A stretch of DNA of 64,000 nucleotides from positions 372,001 through 436,000 of the forward strand of contig NZ_SOBT01000008.1 of NCBI RefSeq assembly GCF_004364935.1, read 5' to 3'. The position numbers were made by a program, and so were the translations under genes. The DNA comes from Panacagrimonas perspica. Lineage in GTDB: Bacteria; Pseudomonadota; Gammaproteobacteria; Nevskiales; Nevskiaceae. The notes beneath the pieces were generated by a model, which saw only the letters and a list, made by a program, of their open reading frames with translations, did no database searches and was not told where the DNA came from. Positions 19,801 to 26,398 of this stretch are shown here, piece after piece (positions within the stretch are counted from its first letter, which is position 1; every line of letters starts with the position of its first letter).

Positions 19801-19837
19801 AACGCAGGCTCCAGCTCACCAGCGCGTGAAAGCTCAC
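16802..19837 (-). CDS. RND-family inner-membrane efflux pump, probable metal type (CusA/CzcA-like)
   Basis: A 1011-aa pump, normal for RND transporters. The first helix is AVCATALLLLAAGSWQATRI, then a periplasmic domain (RIDIDVLPDLTRPSVSIHLE). TM2-6 lie around 330-470 with the signature GELVDDAVVGVENVARRLRE on TM4, then a second periplasmic loop and TM8-12 (LGLALLALGLITALLYAHF, LVGFVTLAGIAARNSILKIG). Start chosen at GTG 19837 with GAGAAG upstream; a longer frame to 19900 has an atypical Arg-rich start. It begins 11 bp after the di-heme gene stop, so it forms one operon with it. Family knowledge: proton-driven export from the periplasm or inner membrane, with adaptors probably from the two HlyD-like genes. 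Copper specificity is inferred from neighbours; diagnostic Met residues were not verified. Confidence 0.85.
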   Translation of the reverse strand: MSFHALVSWSLRFRVAVCATALLLLAAGSWQATRIDIDVLPDLTRPSVSIHLEAPNFSAEDAAAQLAWPIESALAGLPDLVRLRSSSVAGLALVQVEFAWGTDPYRNRQLVTERIDTARSQLPPGVEPRLGPLTSLMGEVLLVALRNGNDTGLRHLRADAEWVLRPALLAVPGVSQVTVIGGEIAQWEVQPDPARMKLFAVRLDQIQSALRGYGENRGGGIENVDGRERTLRGVATPFDAGELGQVAVDHREAGPVWLSQVATVVQGAKLRRGAAGADGEPAVILAIQKQPGIDTLALTDAIEARLAQLDAGLPAGTVRSVQFRQADFIRASVGNVRDALWHGALIVALVLALFISGGRATSISLVAIPLSVAGAVLALSLLGLSINTLTLGGLAIAVGELVDDAVVGVENVARRLREAGSVSLALIADATTEVRSGILQATLVIVAGFAPLFFLGGVEGKLFAALGTAYAVAILASLLVAATVTPALCALGFMGDKPHLPRERAWLHGLRTRYLRVLEIVLCKGSLLLAGVGVLALVAVACLLTLPRGFLPTLNESTLVVNLVLSPGLSLEESDRAGRAAEQLILELPEARSVGRRTGRAELDEHAEGPHYSEIDVLLKDSTRSRDEVLADLGARLAVLPGQVSISQPISHRIDHLLSGVRAPVAVKIFGEDAARLDALAAQVRSVLADVPGLREAGLDVVGRAREQRVRIDASMAAMYGLSPARVLDTVTGLSAGVPLARLLDAPYRTDLVLRLPEHDRDPARIGALLIDSPAGPVPLKWVAKLETVDVPDRVLREDGRRRLLISAFASGDLDAAVADLEQRLSALPLPAGFEIRVEGQVAQARTAAHELLGLALLALGLITALLYAHFRSMRAVLIVLASIPLAWIGGALALRLTSTPLSVASLVGFVTLAGIAARNSILKIGRYLDLATREADLGLDARVLRGSGERLVPVLMTSLVAALSLLPLLIGAEDPGKELLHPVALVVFGGLFSSTLLDSFVTPAMYRRFV

Positions 19838-19847
19838 GGGGCGCTTC

Positions 19848-21299
19848 TCAACGTGAAGCCGACAGCGACGCCGTCGGGATCGCGCCCGACAGGTCGACAT
19901 CGACGCGAAGATCCAGCGACGCGCCGCGGATCACGAGGACGGCGGGCGTCGTCGTCGGACCGTCCGCGTCCATGCCGATCCGATACACGCCCGGCGCCTC
20001 TGGCGCGGCGCGGACGGCGCGCGTGCCGTGCAGGAAGCTGACCTCGAGTCCCGCACGCGGCGCGTTGCTCGAGAAGTCGTCGACGTAGAGAACGATGCCG
20101 GCCGCGTCGCGCACACCGACGATTTCCACCGGCGGTGCGTGCAGTGCGAAGCGGGTCGTCGCGAAGGTTGTCTGTGTGGAGACCGCCGCGGTGGTCTCGA
20201 TCCTGGAATGCGCCTCCGCCTCCCCCGGCAGCAGGCGAGCCAGCACCTGGCCCACTCGCGCGGACCACGACAGGGACGGTGCAGCGGCCACTTCGTTGCG
20301 CGGCTCGGCGAAGCGCGCGTCGCGGACGAAGACTTCGTCGGTGAGCGTCGGCAGGAAGGCGAGCAGCGCACGCTGGTCGGCGAGCGACAGGTCGCGCGGC
20401 GCGGCGAGTCGCGGATCCAGCGACGCGGAATGCTGGATGCCGTGGGCGTAATGGTCGATCACCTCGCGCAGCGTCTCGAAGCGGCCGTCGTGCATGTAGG
20501 GCGCCGTGAGCGCGACGTTGCGCAGCGAAGGCACGCGAAAGCGCCCGCGATCCTTCGGATCACCGCTGATCGCGCCGCGTCCAGGATCGCGCGCCGTCGC
20601 GTCGAGTCCGTTGTCGGCAAAGCGGTGGTCGGTGAACAGCGGCTCGGTGTGGCAGGACGCGCATTGCTGGCGGAACACGGCCAGCCCGTGCTCGGCCTCC
20701 GGCGACAACGGCGTGCCGCCGCGTGCCGCGCGATCGTAGGCGCTGTCCGCCGACACCATCGTGCCGATGAACTGCGTCAGCGCGCGCAGCATGCGTTGCG
20801 AGTCGACGCCCGGCGAACCGAAGGCCTCGGCGAACCGCGCCGGGTAGAGCGGATCGCGACTCAGTTTCTCGATCACCTGCGGCAAGGTGCTGCCCATCTC
20901 GACCGGGTTGGTCAGCGGCGCCAGCGGCTGCAGTTCGAGATGCGTGACCGCGCCGTCCCACATGAAGTCGGGTTGCCACGCGAGATTGAACAGCGCCGGT
21001 GCGTTGCGCGTGCCGAGCTGGCCGCCGATGCCGTGGCTGACGCGATGGCGCGTGTGCGCGAACGCCGAGGCCTGCTGGTGGCAGCTCGCGCAGGACACGC
21101 TGCCGTCGCGCGACAGGCTCGGGTCGTAGAACAGGCGACGGCCCAGTTCGATGCCGGCCGGTGTGACCGGATTGTTCTCGAAGGCGTAACGCGGAGCCGG
21201 CCAGCCGGCGGGCGAGGCCAGGCCGCTGCTGGCGTTGGCCAGACAGGGCATCGCCGCCAGCACGAGTGCGGCGGCCGTCCGGTACCACCGGGGCTTCAC
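19848..21299 (-). CDS. MauG/MbnH-type di-heme peroxidase-like protein with C-terminal beta-domain
   Basis: A 483-aa exported protein. The signal peptide is TAAALVLAAMPCLANA. Two c-type heme sites CASCH lie at about 70-74 and 213-217, with family landmarks ELGRRLFYDPSLSRDGSVSC, GTRNAPALFN, DFMWDGAVTHLELQ and RVPSLRNVALTAPYMHDG. MauG/MbnH proteins use two hemes to oxidise residues of partner proteins; MbnH converts a Trp of MbnP to kynurenine. The catalytic part ends near 335. Residues 385-475 (VEIVGVRDAAGIVLYVDDFS and following) form an extra Ig-like domain resembling the N-terminal domain of some RND adaptors. GTG 21299 overlaps the MbnP-like stop (GTGA), so the pair is coupled. The family is clear; the partner assignment is inference. 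Confidence 0.85.
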   Translation of the reverse strand: MKPRWYRTAAALVLAAMPCLANASSGLASPAGWPAPRYAFENNPVTPAGIELGRRLFYDPSLSRDGSVSCASCHQQASAFAHTRHRVSHGIGGQLGTRNAPALFNLAWQPDFMWDGAVTHLELQPLAPLTNPVEMGSTLPQVIEKLSRDPLYPARFAEAFGSPGVDSQRMLRALTQFIGTMVSADSAYDRAARGGTPLSPEAEHGLAVFRQQCASCHTEPLFTDHRFADNGLDATARDPGRGAISGDPKDRGRFRVPSLRNVALTAPYMHDGRFETLREVIDHYAHGIQHSASLDPRLAAPRDLSLADQRALLAFLPTLTDEVFVRDARFAEPRNEVAAAPSLSWSARVGQVLARLLPGEAEAHSRIETTAAVSTQTTFATTRFALHAPPVEIVGVRDAAGIVLYVDDFSSNAPRAGLEVSFLHGTRAVRAAPEAPGVYRIGMDADGPTTTPAVLVIRGASLDLRVDVDLSGAIPTASLSASR

Positions 21300-22129
21300 G
21301 AAGGTCCGGTTCCGGTGGATGCGCGACCCACGCTGAACCATCCGGCGTAGCGATCCGCCAGGCCGTCGGCGCCGTCGGGCGACATCACCGTGTGCGTCGT
21401 CGCCAGGGGCAGGCCCTCGAAGAAGCGGCCGACATCGGCGCGCAGTTGCACGACGGGCGCCTCGCCCGATTTCACGACCAGTGCGTCGGGTCCCAGCGGC
21501 AGCACCAGCGTGCGCGCGAGCCGCGCATCGCCGCCGATGTGGAACGTGATCGCCCCATCGGAATCGCCGGAGGCCGTCGAGTGGCCTTCGAGCGCAAAGA
21601 AGATGTAGCCGCTCTTCCAGGTCCAGAACATGCCGCCCGCCGGATCCAGCGCACCGGTCTGTGCGCCGCCGGCGTTGCGTGCTTCGTCGACGCCGACCAG
21701 GAACTCCAATGTCTTGTAGCGGCCTGGCGGCACGCGGATGGCCCCGAACTGCAGGCTCGGTGCCTGCGCGACGTCGATCAGCCGGTAGTCGCCCGGCGAA
21801 TCGTCGGGCGCGGCCGACGAGAACCAGCGCCCGTCCTCGTGCTGCAGGCGGAAGCGGCCGAGGTAGTAGTTCAGGCGCGTCACGCGCAGCGGCGCCTGTT
21901 CCGGCTGCGGGTAGTCCACGCCCAGCGCGAACGGCTGCCCATTGACCTGGTGTTCGATCCGCACGCCGATCTCGACGGGCTGGCCCGACTCGGTGGCACC
22001 CGGCTTCGAGCACGACGCCGTGGAGGCGAGGAGCAGGGCAGCGGCGAGAACGCGCAGGCCAGTGCCACGAAGGGACGCTGCAGGGAAGGCGACTTCCTTC
22101 TTATTGGAGAGTGCTGCGGCTGCGGGCAT
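21296..22129 (-). CDS. MbnP-like copper-binding periplasmic protein
   Basis: A 277-aa protein with an N-terminal export signal (LRVLAAALLLASTASC, possibly a weak lipobox). The body carries family landmarks EIGVRIEHQVNGQPFALG, VTRLNYYLGRFRLQ, GRYKTLEFLVGVDEARN and GGMFWTWKSGYIFFALEG (Trp169 and Trp171), and FHIGG near 196-200. Established knowledge: MbnP proteins bind copper through a site that depends on a kynurenine made from Trp by MbnH, and occur both in methanobactin operons and outside them. Here the MbnH-like gene follows with a 4-nt overlap. The start ATG 22129 lacks a good ribosome site, so the N-terminus is uncertain. No methanobactin precursor or mbnB/mbnC-like gene is visible. Confidence 0.82.
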   Translation of the reverse strand: MPAAAALSNKKEVAFPAASLRGTGLRVLAAALLLASTASCSKPGATESGQPVEIGVRIEHQVNGQPFALGVDYPQPEQAPLRVTRLNYYLGRFRLQHEDGRWFSSAAPDDSPGDYRLIDVAQAPSLQFGAIRVPPGRYKTLEFLVGVDEARNAGGAQTGALDPAGGMFWTWKSGYIFFALEGHSTASGDSDGAITFHIGGDARLARTLVLPLGPDALVVKSGEAPVVQLRADVGRFFEGLPLATTHTVMSPDGADGLADRYAGWFSVGRASTGTGPS

Positions 22130-22261
22130 GGCCGTGGGCTTCGAATGACGATCGCGCGAAAGCCGGAGCCGGCTTCTCAGATCGAAAAATGCTATCGGCG
22201 CGCCCGAGTTATGCGAAGGAACGATTCGGGCTAGCGATATGCCGCGAACAATCGGCATCGC

Positions 22262-22412
22262 GTGGCCCGGGTGAAACACGGGGTTGCCGCTCTCGAGAGG
22301 GAGAAGCCCCGGGTTTCACCCGGGCTACGAGGTGGAAGCAGTCCCGTAGCCCGGACGAAGTCCGGGAGCTTTTCGCGACCCGACCGGAACCCCGGGCTCC
22401 GCCCGGGCTATG
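22262..22412. repeat. Cluster of four REP-type hairpins
   Basis: The cluster holds a degenerate type B unit near 22262-22283, a perfect inverted type B unit at 22308-22328, a perfect type A unit at 22346-22366, and a third stem variant near 22391-22411 (CCCGGGC/GCCCGGG arms with a TCC loop). The last runs into the stop codon of the membrane protein gene (22408). It separates that gene from the MbnP-like gene and may stabilise or end transcripts. Confidence 0.85.
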
Positions 22413-23037
22413 CGGCGGGCATCACCCAAAGCAGCAGGACATGCGCCGGCAAATAAAGCACCACCGGAAACCCGATCAAGGTCACGCCCAACCACGCCCG
22501 CTCCGACATCCATTCCTGCGGCCGCTCGTCCGAGAACCCGAAGACGTAGTTGATGTTCACCGGCTCCAGCCCGCGAACCGCCGAAGGCCGCGGCATCAGG
22601 AAGTAGCAGACCAGCACCAGCACCGTCCCCATCACGGTCCAGGCCGGCAGCGCACGCGGGTCGTAGCCGGTGCAGTTCAGCAGGTAGAGCAGCAGCACCG
22701 GCAGCCATCCATGGAACAACGACAGCCCGCGCAGGAACCGCGAGCGCTCCGCATCGAACATGTAAGCCGTCATGCCCGTCATCGGCAGCCCGAACAGCCG
22801 CCCGAAGAAATCGCAGAGCCAGAAGATCTGCGCCACGAGGATGCCGACGGTGGCCACCGACAGCAGCAATGCGCTCTCCGTCCAGACCCCCGCGAGCGTG
22901 AGCAGCAGCGCCACATCGCAGAAGTACAGGAAGTTGGTCGGCCCGTACTTGCGCAGGTAGACCGGCACCAGCACCGCCATGAACGCGGTGTAGGCGAGTT
23001 TCACCAGCAAGGGAATGTGCGGGTCGGCGAGAGCCAC
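22408..23037 (-). CDS. Polytopic inner-membrane protein of unknown function
   Basis: A 209-aa protein with about six hydrophobic segments: LVKLAYTAFMAVLVPVYL, FLYFCDVALLLTLAGVW, LLLSVATVGILVAQIFWL, GWLPVLLLYLLN, WTVMGTVLVLVCYFLM and GVTLIGFPVVLYLPAHVLLL. Conserved-looking polar spots include CDF-F-RLFGL, the DAERSRF loop and INYVFGFSDERPQEW. I recognise the general pattern of a conserved hypothetical membrane protein family but no function. The stop lies inside a REP-like hairpin. No operon partner: the upstream FHA gene is 130 bp away behind another REP unit. Confidence 0.75.
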   Translation of the reverse strand: MALADPHIPLLVKLAYTAFMAVLVPVYLRKYGPTNFLYFCDVALLLTLAGVWTESALLLSVATVGILVAQIFWLCDFFGRLFGLPMTGMTAYMFDAERSRFLRGLSLFHGWLPVLLLYLLNCTGYDPRALPAWTVMGTVLVLVCYFLMPRPSAVRGLEPVNINYVFGFSDERPQEWMSERAWLGVTLIGFPVVLYLPAHVLLLWVMPAA

Positions 23038-23118
23038 GACGTCGGGTTCTTTCAGAGAGGCAGCGTGTCGCGTGATCGCGGAATGTCAGGACGTATCGGC
23101 GTGACGGGAGCGGCAGTT

Positions 23119-23139
23119 CCCGGCCTTCGTCCGGGCTAC
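23119..23139. repeat. REP element, type A with one mismatch
   Basis: CCCGGCCTTCGTCCGGGCTA at 23119, followed by C, is an inverted type A unit with one changed arm base (A to C). It lies between the membrane protein gene start (23037) and the FHA gene stop (23167). Confidence 0.85.
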
Positions 23140-23166
23140 GAGTGACGACAGTAGTACGACAGCGGG

Positions 23167-23565
23167 CTACTTCGCGACGACCTGTGTATCCGGCCCCAGC
23201 GAAATCACATCGCTTTTCCTCAGTGCAAAGGGTTGGCGAGGCGCAAGGCTCTTGCCGTTGACGGCCGTCCCATTGGTGCTGCCCTTGCCCTCGGTCCCCA
23301 CGTCTTCGATCGCGCAGTGATGCTTCGCACACAGGATCGTCGCGTGCTGGCGCGACACCGATTTGTCGGTGAAGACGATGCCGTTGTCGTCAGCGCGGCC
23401 CAGCGTGAGCCGGTAGCTTTGGTCGTCGGTGACGACGGCTTCGGTGGGAGTCGCTGTTCCTTTGGTGACGACGAAGCGGTCGATTTGTTGATCGGCTGCG
23501 TGGGCGAGGCTGGTGCCGAGCAGGGCCAGGAATGCAATCTGCCGGAAGTGATTTCTGGGAGACAT
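23167..23565 (-). CDS. Exported protein with a single FHA domain
   Basis: A 132-aa protein. Residues 1-23 form a Sec signal peptide (RQIAFLALLGTSLAHAADQ), followed directly by an FHA fold. It shows YRLTLGRADDNGIVF, the SRQHATI core (Ser/His of the phosphothreonine pocket), and KGSTNGTAVNGKSLAPRQPF with the STNGT motif, ending DVISLGPDTQVVAK. Family knowledge: FHA domains bind phosphothreonine peptides, normally in the cytoplasm. Here the signal peptide predicts a periplasmic location, which is odd. No kinase or type VI secretion gene is nearby in the window. Start ATG 23565 has a GGAGG-like site upstream. Confidence 0.85.
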   Translation of the reverse strand: MSPRNHFRQIAFLALLGTSLAHAADQQIDRFVVTKGTATPTEAVVTDDQSYRLTLGRADDNGIVFTDKSVSRQHATILCAKHHCAIEDVGTEGKGSTNGTAVNGKSLAPRQPFALRKSDVISLGPDTQVVAK

Positions 23566-23739
23566 GGGAACCTCCGCGGCTATAGATCGGTACCCGGATC
23601 GGGGCGACGACGATGGAACGCCTAGCGCGAGATACGGCTATCAACGCTCCTGCTTCTCGCGCTTCGGTCTTTTTATAAAAAACGTAACGAGACTGGGGCG
23701 GCGAGGCCGGTTTGAATCGCTAATGGAACCACACTTCTA

Positions 23740-24471
23740 TTACAAGAGCTGAGTAATAGCTTGCACGATGGGAGGCGCGATCTCTTTGGTGTTGCGTGCG
23801 AGAGTGACGACTTTATTTAGGCGATCGATCAGGCCGAAAAAAGTCTTCCATAGACCATGGTCGTCTGGATTCGAGCGTTTGATCGCGTCTTGATGGAGAA
23901 GAATAGAACCAACAGAACGCTCAATTTCTCCTTGAATTCCCTCGATTCCACGAATACGGTATGAAACGAAAGCGAGGCGAATCGCCTCAATATTTCTTAG
24001 AAGCAGGGCTCTCAATTCGGCTGGTATCGACGAATCAAAAACCTTGTTAAAGATTTCGTCGATGGCGTTTCGAATATCTTTCAGTTCGTCATTCGGGATC
24101 TGAGTGAAGCCACTGATCCGGGAAAGGCGATCTGCGCTGAACTGCAGTCCATAAAGAGTGCTGTCGTCGATCTGGGCCTTCCAATGGTCCCAAGCCGAGT
24201 CAAGACTGAGCTGCGACAAGAGAGATTCGATTCTCTTGAAAGGTTTCAGATGCAAAGCGTGATCGACGTCCTCAAGTCGTTGAATGGCCGTTTTCGTTTC
24301 GTGTACTAGATTTATTAGATCCGCCAGCAGTTTCAGAAGAGAGCTTGTGTCATTAGGTTCGATCTGGAAGACAGTAGCCCATGCTTTCCGCGCCGGTTCC
24401 TTAGACTGTTGCTGTCGGGCGCTGAGCAGAATGTCATGAAGCCTTCCTGCCGGGTTATTTTTTACGTCCAA
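23740..24471 (-). CDS. Hypothetical helical protein in a low-G+C cassette
   Basis: A 243-aa protein with no signal peptide or membrane segment. It is predicted to be mostly helical, with heptad-like stretches such as LLADLINLVHETKTAIQRLE, DELKDIRNAIDEIFNKVF and GLIDRLNKVVTLARN. I do not recognise the family. G+C is near 47-50% against 66-67% around it, and codon use (TTA, ATA, AGA) differs from neighbours, so recent transfer is likely. It is 53 bp downstream of the membrane-anchored gene on the same strand; the two probably form an operon. No catalytic motif was found. Confidence 0.6.
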   Translation of the reverse strand: MDVKNNPAGRLHDILLSARQQQSKEPARKAWATVFQIEPNDTSSLLKLLADLINLVHETKTAIQRLEDVDHALHLKPFKRIESLLSQLSLDSAWDHWKAQIDDSTLYGLQFSADRLSRISGFTQIPNDELKDIRNAIDEIFNKVFDSSIPAELRALLLRNIEAIRLAFVSYRIRGIEGIQGEIERSVGSILLHQDAIKRSNPDDHGLWKTFFGLIDRLNKVVTLARNTKEIAPPIVQAITQLL

Positions 24472-24524
24472 TTAACTCTCCCTGATGAAACCATCGGCCT
24501 CGACGCCTGCGATTAGCCTCCGTG

Positions 24525-25235
24525 TTACCGGAGCGAATTGGACGCAACGACGTCGCCCGAAAAAGCTGGTTGGGCCGAGTTGCTAAGGATCGCATTTAAT
24601 TCCGAGGCGATAGTGACTACCTCTTGTTCGATAGCGAAAACTGCGAAATTCACTCCCTTAAGCATCGCTGCATATTCGCTCATTATTTCCTGGCCAACCA
24701 AGGGCGATGGATTGCCCGCTTGCATTTTGCTGAGCTTATCCTCCATTCCGCGAACGATCCACGATCTAAAATCCGCACATGCAACGCCAAACGCTGCATG
24801 CTGAGCGGCTAGTTCTGGGAAGTACAGCTTCTGCAGCATTGATGATCGTGAGAACGCGTGCCCGTCTGCTTGGGCCTCACTTCCGAAAAATTTTTGATTC
24901 ATTTCCAGAGAGAGAGAATCCGCCGCCTCGTACAAGCTTTGGCAGTACTGCTCGAGTTTTACTCGCTTGTGAGTTTCCAGCTCTTTTCGTCTTGCTAGCG
25001 AATATTCTATGTCGCTCTTAATCTGCTCGGTAATCTGAGTGGTATCGGCGAGCTGCTTACGGAGCGCGTCCATATCGGCTTTTGTTGCAAGGTGCTCCCC
25101 TCTTTTTGCTGCGTAGCTTCCGATGAGCGCCGAGAAAAAGCTCGAAGCGCCAGATACCAAAATGGCTAGTGCGAGGGTCCAGAATTGCGTCTCGCTTAGC
25201 CCGGCGATGATTGGCGAGACCATATTCTCTTCCAC
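24525..25235 (-). CDS. Hypothetical membrane-anchored coiled-coil protein in a low-G+C cassette
   Basis: A 236-aa protein. Start chosen at GTG 25235 because GGGAGG lies 6 nt upstream; ATG 25223 is the alternative. One hydrophobic segment near the N-terminus (FWTLALAILVSGASSFFSAL, about residues 18-37) is followed by a charged coiled-coil (KRGEHLATKADMDALRKQLA, SLARRKELETHKRVKLEQYC). A helical C-terminal body follows. The layout resembles small membrane-tethered sensors of accessory or defence loci, but I cannot assign a family. Low G+C and atypical codons, as in its downstream partner. Confidence 0.6.
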   Translation of the reverse strand: MEENMVSPIIAGLSETQFWTLALAILVSGASSFFSALIGSYAAKRGEHLATKADMDALRKQLADTTQITEQIKSDIEYSLARRKELETHKRVKLEQYCQSLYEAADSLSLEMNQKFFGSEAQADGHAFSRSSMLQKLYFPELAAQHAAFGVACADFRSWIVRGMEDKLSKMQAGNPSPLVGQEIMSEYAAMLKGVNFAVFAIEQEVVTIASELNAILSNSAQPAFSGDVVASNSLR

Positions 25236-25589
25236 ATGCCACCTCCCACGATGCAGAAACCTGACCGCTTTTAGGCCGACGCCGAACTTCGGCGAGCCAT
25301 TCCCTAGTCCGACGCTCCGTTTAGCGCGCGCTTAGGTGATCGGCGAAATCGTCGCAGCTCTTCAAGCGGCCGCGCACTCGGCGGTACGTTTTGCCCCAGA
25401 AGGGACCTGATCCCATCGTACTCGCCCGATCCTACCCCCGCCTTCAGTTCCCCGGCGAGCCGCCGATAACCAGAAGCAGGCGCCCCGAACCCACCCGCTC
25501 GCCACCCGCCACGGATCCCTGGCCCAGAACTTGTACCCCTCCCGTCGAACCGCCAGGGAGGCGCCGCAAATCCGGCGCAGTACGACGAC
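25236..25589. other. 354-bp junction between low-G+C cassette and flgG
   Basis: G+C rises sharply from about 25300 onward. No gene, no remnant of flgF (the usual upstream neighbour of flgG) and no obvious repeats marking an insertion end were found. A possible sigma-54-type promoter for flgG is listed separately. Confidence 0.5.
25520..25535 (+). promoter_or_regulatory. Possible sigma-54 promoter before flgG
   Basis: TGGCCC-N5-TTGTA matches the TGGCAC-N5-TTGCA layout with the right GG-to-G spacing, but the -12 element has GT instead of GC. It lies about 55 bp before flgG. Sigma-54 control of hook and rod genes is common in gammaproteobacteria. Weak match. Confidence 0.3.
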
Positions 25590-26375
25590 ATGAATTCGGC
25601 ACTGTGGGTCGCCAAGACCGGACTGGATGCGCAGGCCACGCGCATGACGGTCATCTCCAACAACCTGGCCAACGTTGCCACGACCGGTTTCAAGCGCGGC
25701 CGGGCGGCGTTCGAGGACCTGCTGTACCAGACGGTGAAACAGGCCGGCGGGCAGACCAGCCAGCAGACGCAGGCGCCGACCGGGTTGAACCTGGGCACCG
25801 GCGTGCGCGTGGTGGCGACGGACCGGCAGTTCTCGCAGGGAAACCTGCAGCAGACACAGAATCCGCTCGACATGGCGGTCAACGGCCGTGGGTTCTTCCA
25901 GGTCACGATGCCCGACGGCACGACCGCGTACACGCGTGACGGCAGCTTCCAGGTGGACTCGCAGGGACAGCTCGTGACGTCCAGCGGCTTCGCGGTGCAG
26001 CCGGGCATCACGATTCCCGAAGGTGCGCAGAGCGTCACCGTCGGAGCCGACGGCACTGTCAGCGTGCAGCTCGCGGGCCAGGCGGCGTCGCAGCAGGTCG
26101 GTTCCTTGACGCTCGCGGACTTCGTCAATCCGGCCGGCCTCCAGAGCCAGGGCGAGAACCTCTACATCGAAACCTCGGCCAGCGGTACGCCGCAGACCGG
26201 CACGCCGGGTCTGAGCGGACTGGGTCGCGTGGTGCAGGGCTCGCTCGAGTCCTCGAACGTCAACGTCGTCGAAGAGCTGGTCAACATGATCGAGACACAG
26301 CGCGCCTACGAGATGAACTCGAAGGCGATCTCGACCACCGATCAGATGCTGGCGTATGTCTCCAACAACCTGTGA
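25590..26375 (+). CDS. flgG: Flagellar distal rod protein FlgG
   Basis: A 261-aa protein, the usual FlgG length. It starts [20 protein letters not shown] and has the rod/hook N-terminal signature [20 protein letters not shown], the FlgG-specific [33 protein letters not shown], and the C-terminal helix [20 protein letters not shown]. It forms the distal rod of the basal body. It is normally preceded by flgF; here the upstream sequence is a divergent low-G+C cassette. The stop overlaps an ATG of the flgH frame (TGATG at 26373). Confidence 0.96.
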   Translation: MNSALWVAKTGLDAQATRMTVISNNLANVATTGFKRGRAAFEDLLYQTVKQAGGQTSQQTQAPTGLNLGTGVRVVATDRQFSQGNLQQTQNPLDMAVNGRGFFQVTMPDGTTAYTRDGSFQVDSQGQLVTSSGFAVQPGITIPEGAQSVTVGADGTVSVQLAGQAASQQVGSLTLADFVNPAGLQSQGENLYIETSASGTPQTGTPGLSGLGRVVQGSLESSNVNVVEELVNMIETQRAYEMNSKAISTTDQMLAYVSNNL

Positions 26376-26398
26376 TGAACCGCAGCGGCCAAGACGCC

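Noticed and set aside
7133-22129. A methanobactin biosynthesis operon
   Set aside because: Only MbnP/MbnH-like genes are present. No short Cys-containing precursor peptide and no mbnB/mbnC-type genes were found in the gaps.
23566-25589. The low-G+C cassette as a complete integrative element with att sites
   Set aside because: No integrase, no transposase, no tRNA gene and no matching direct repeats at the two ends. GGTTTGAATC near 23709 resembles a T-loop but no cloverleaf forms.
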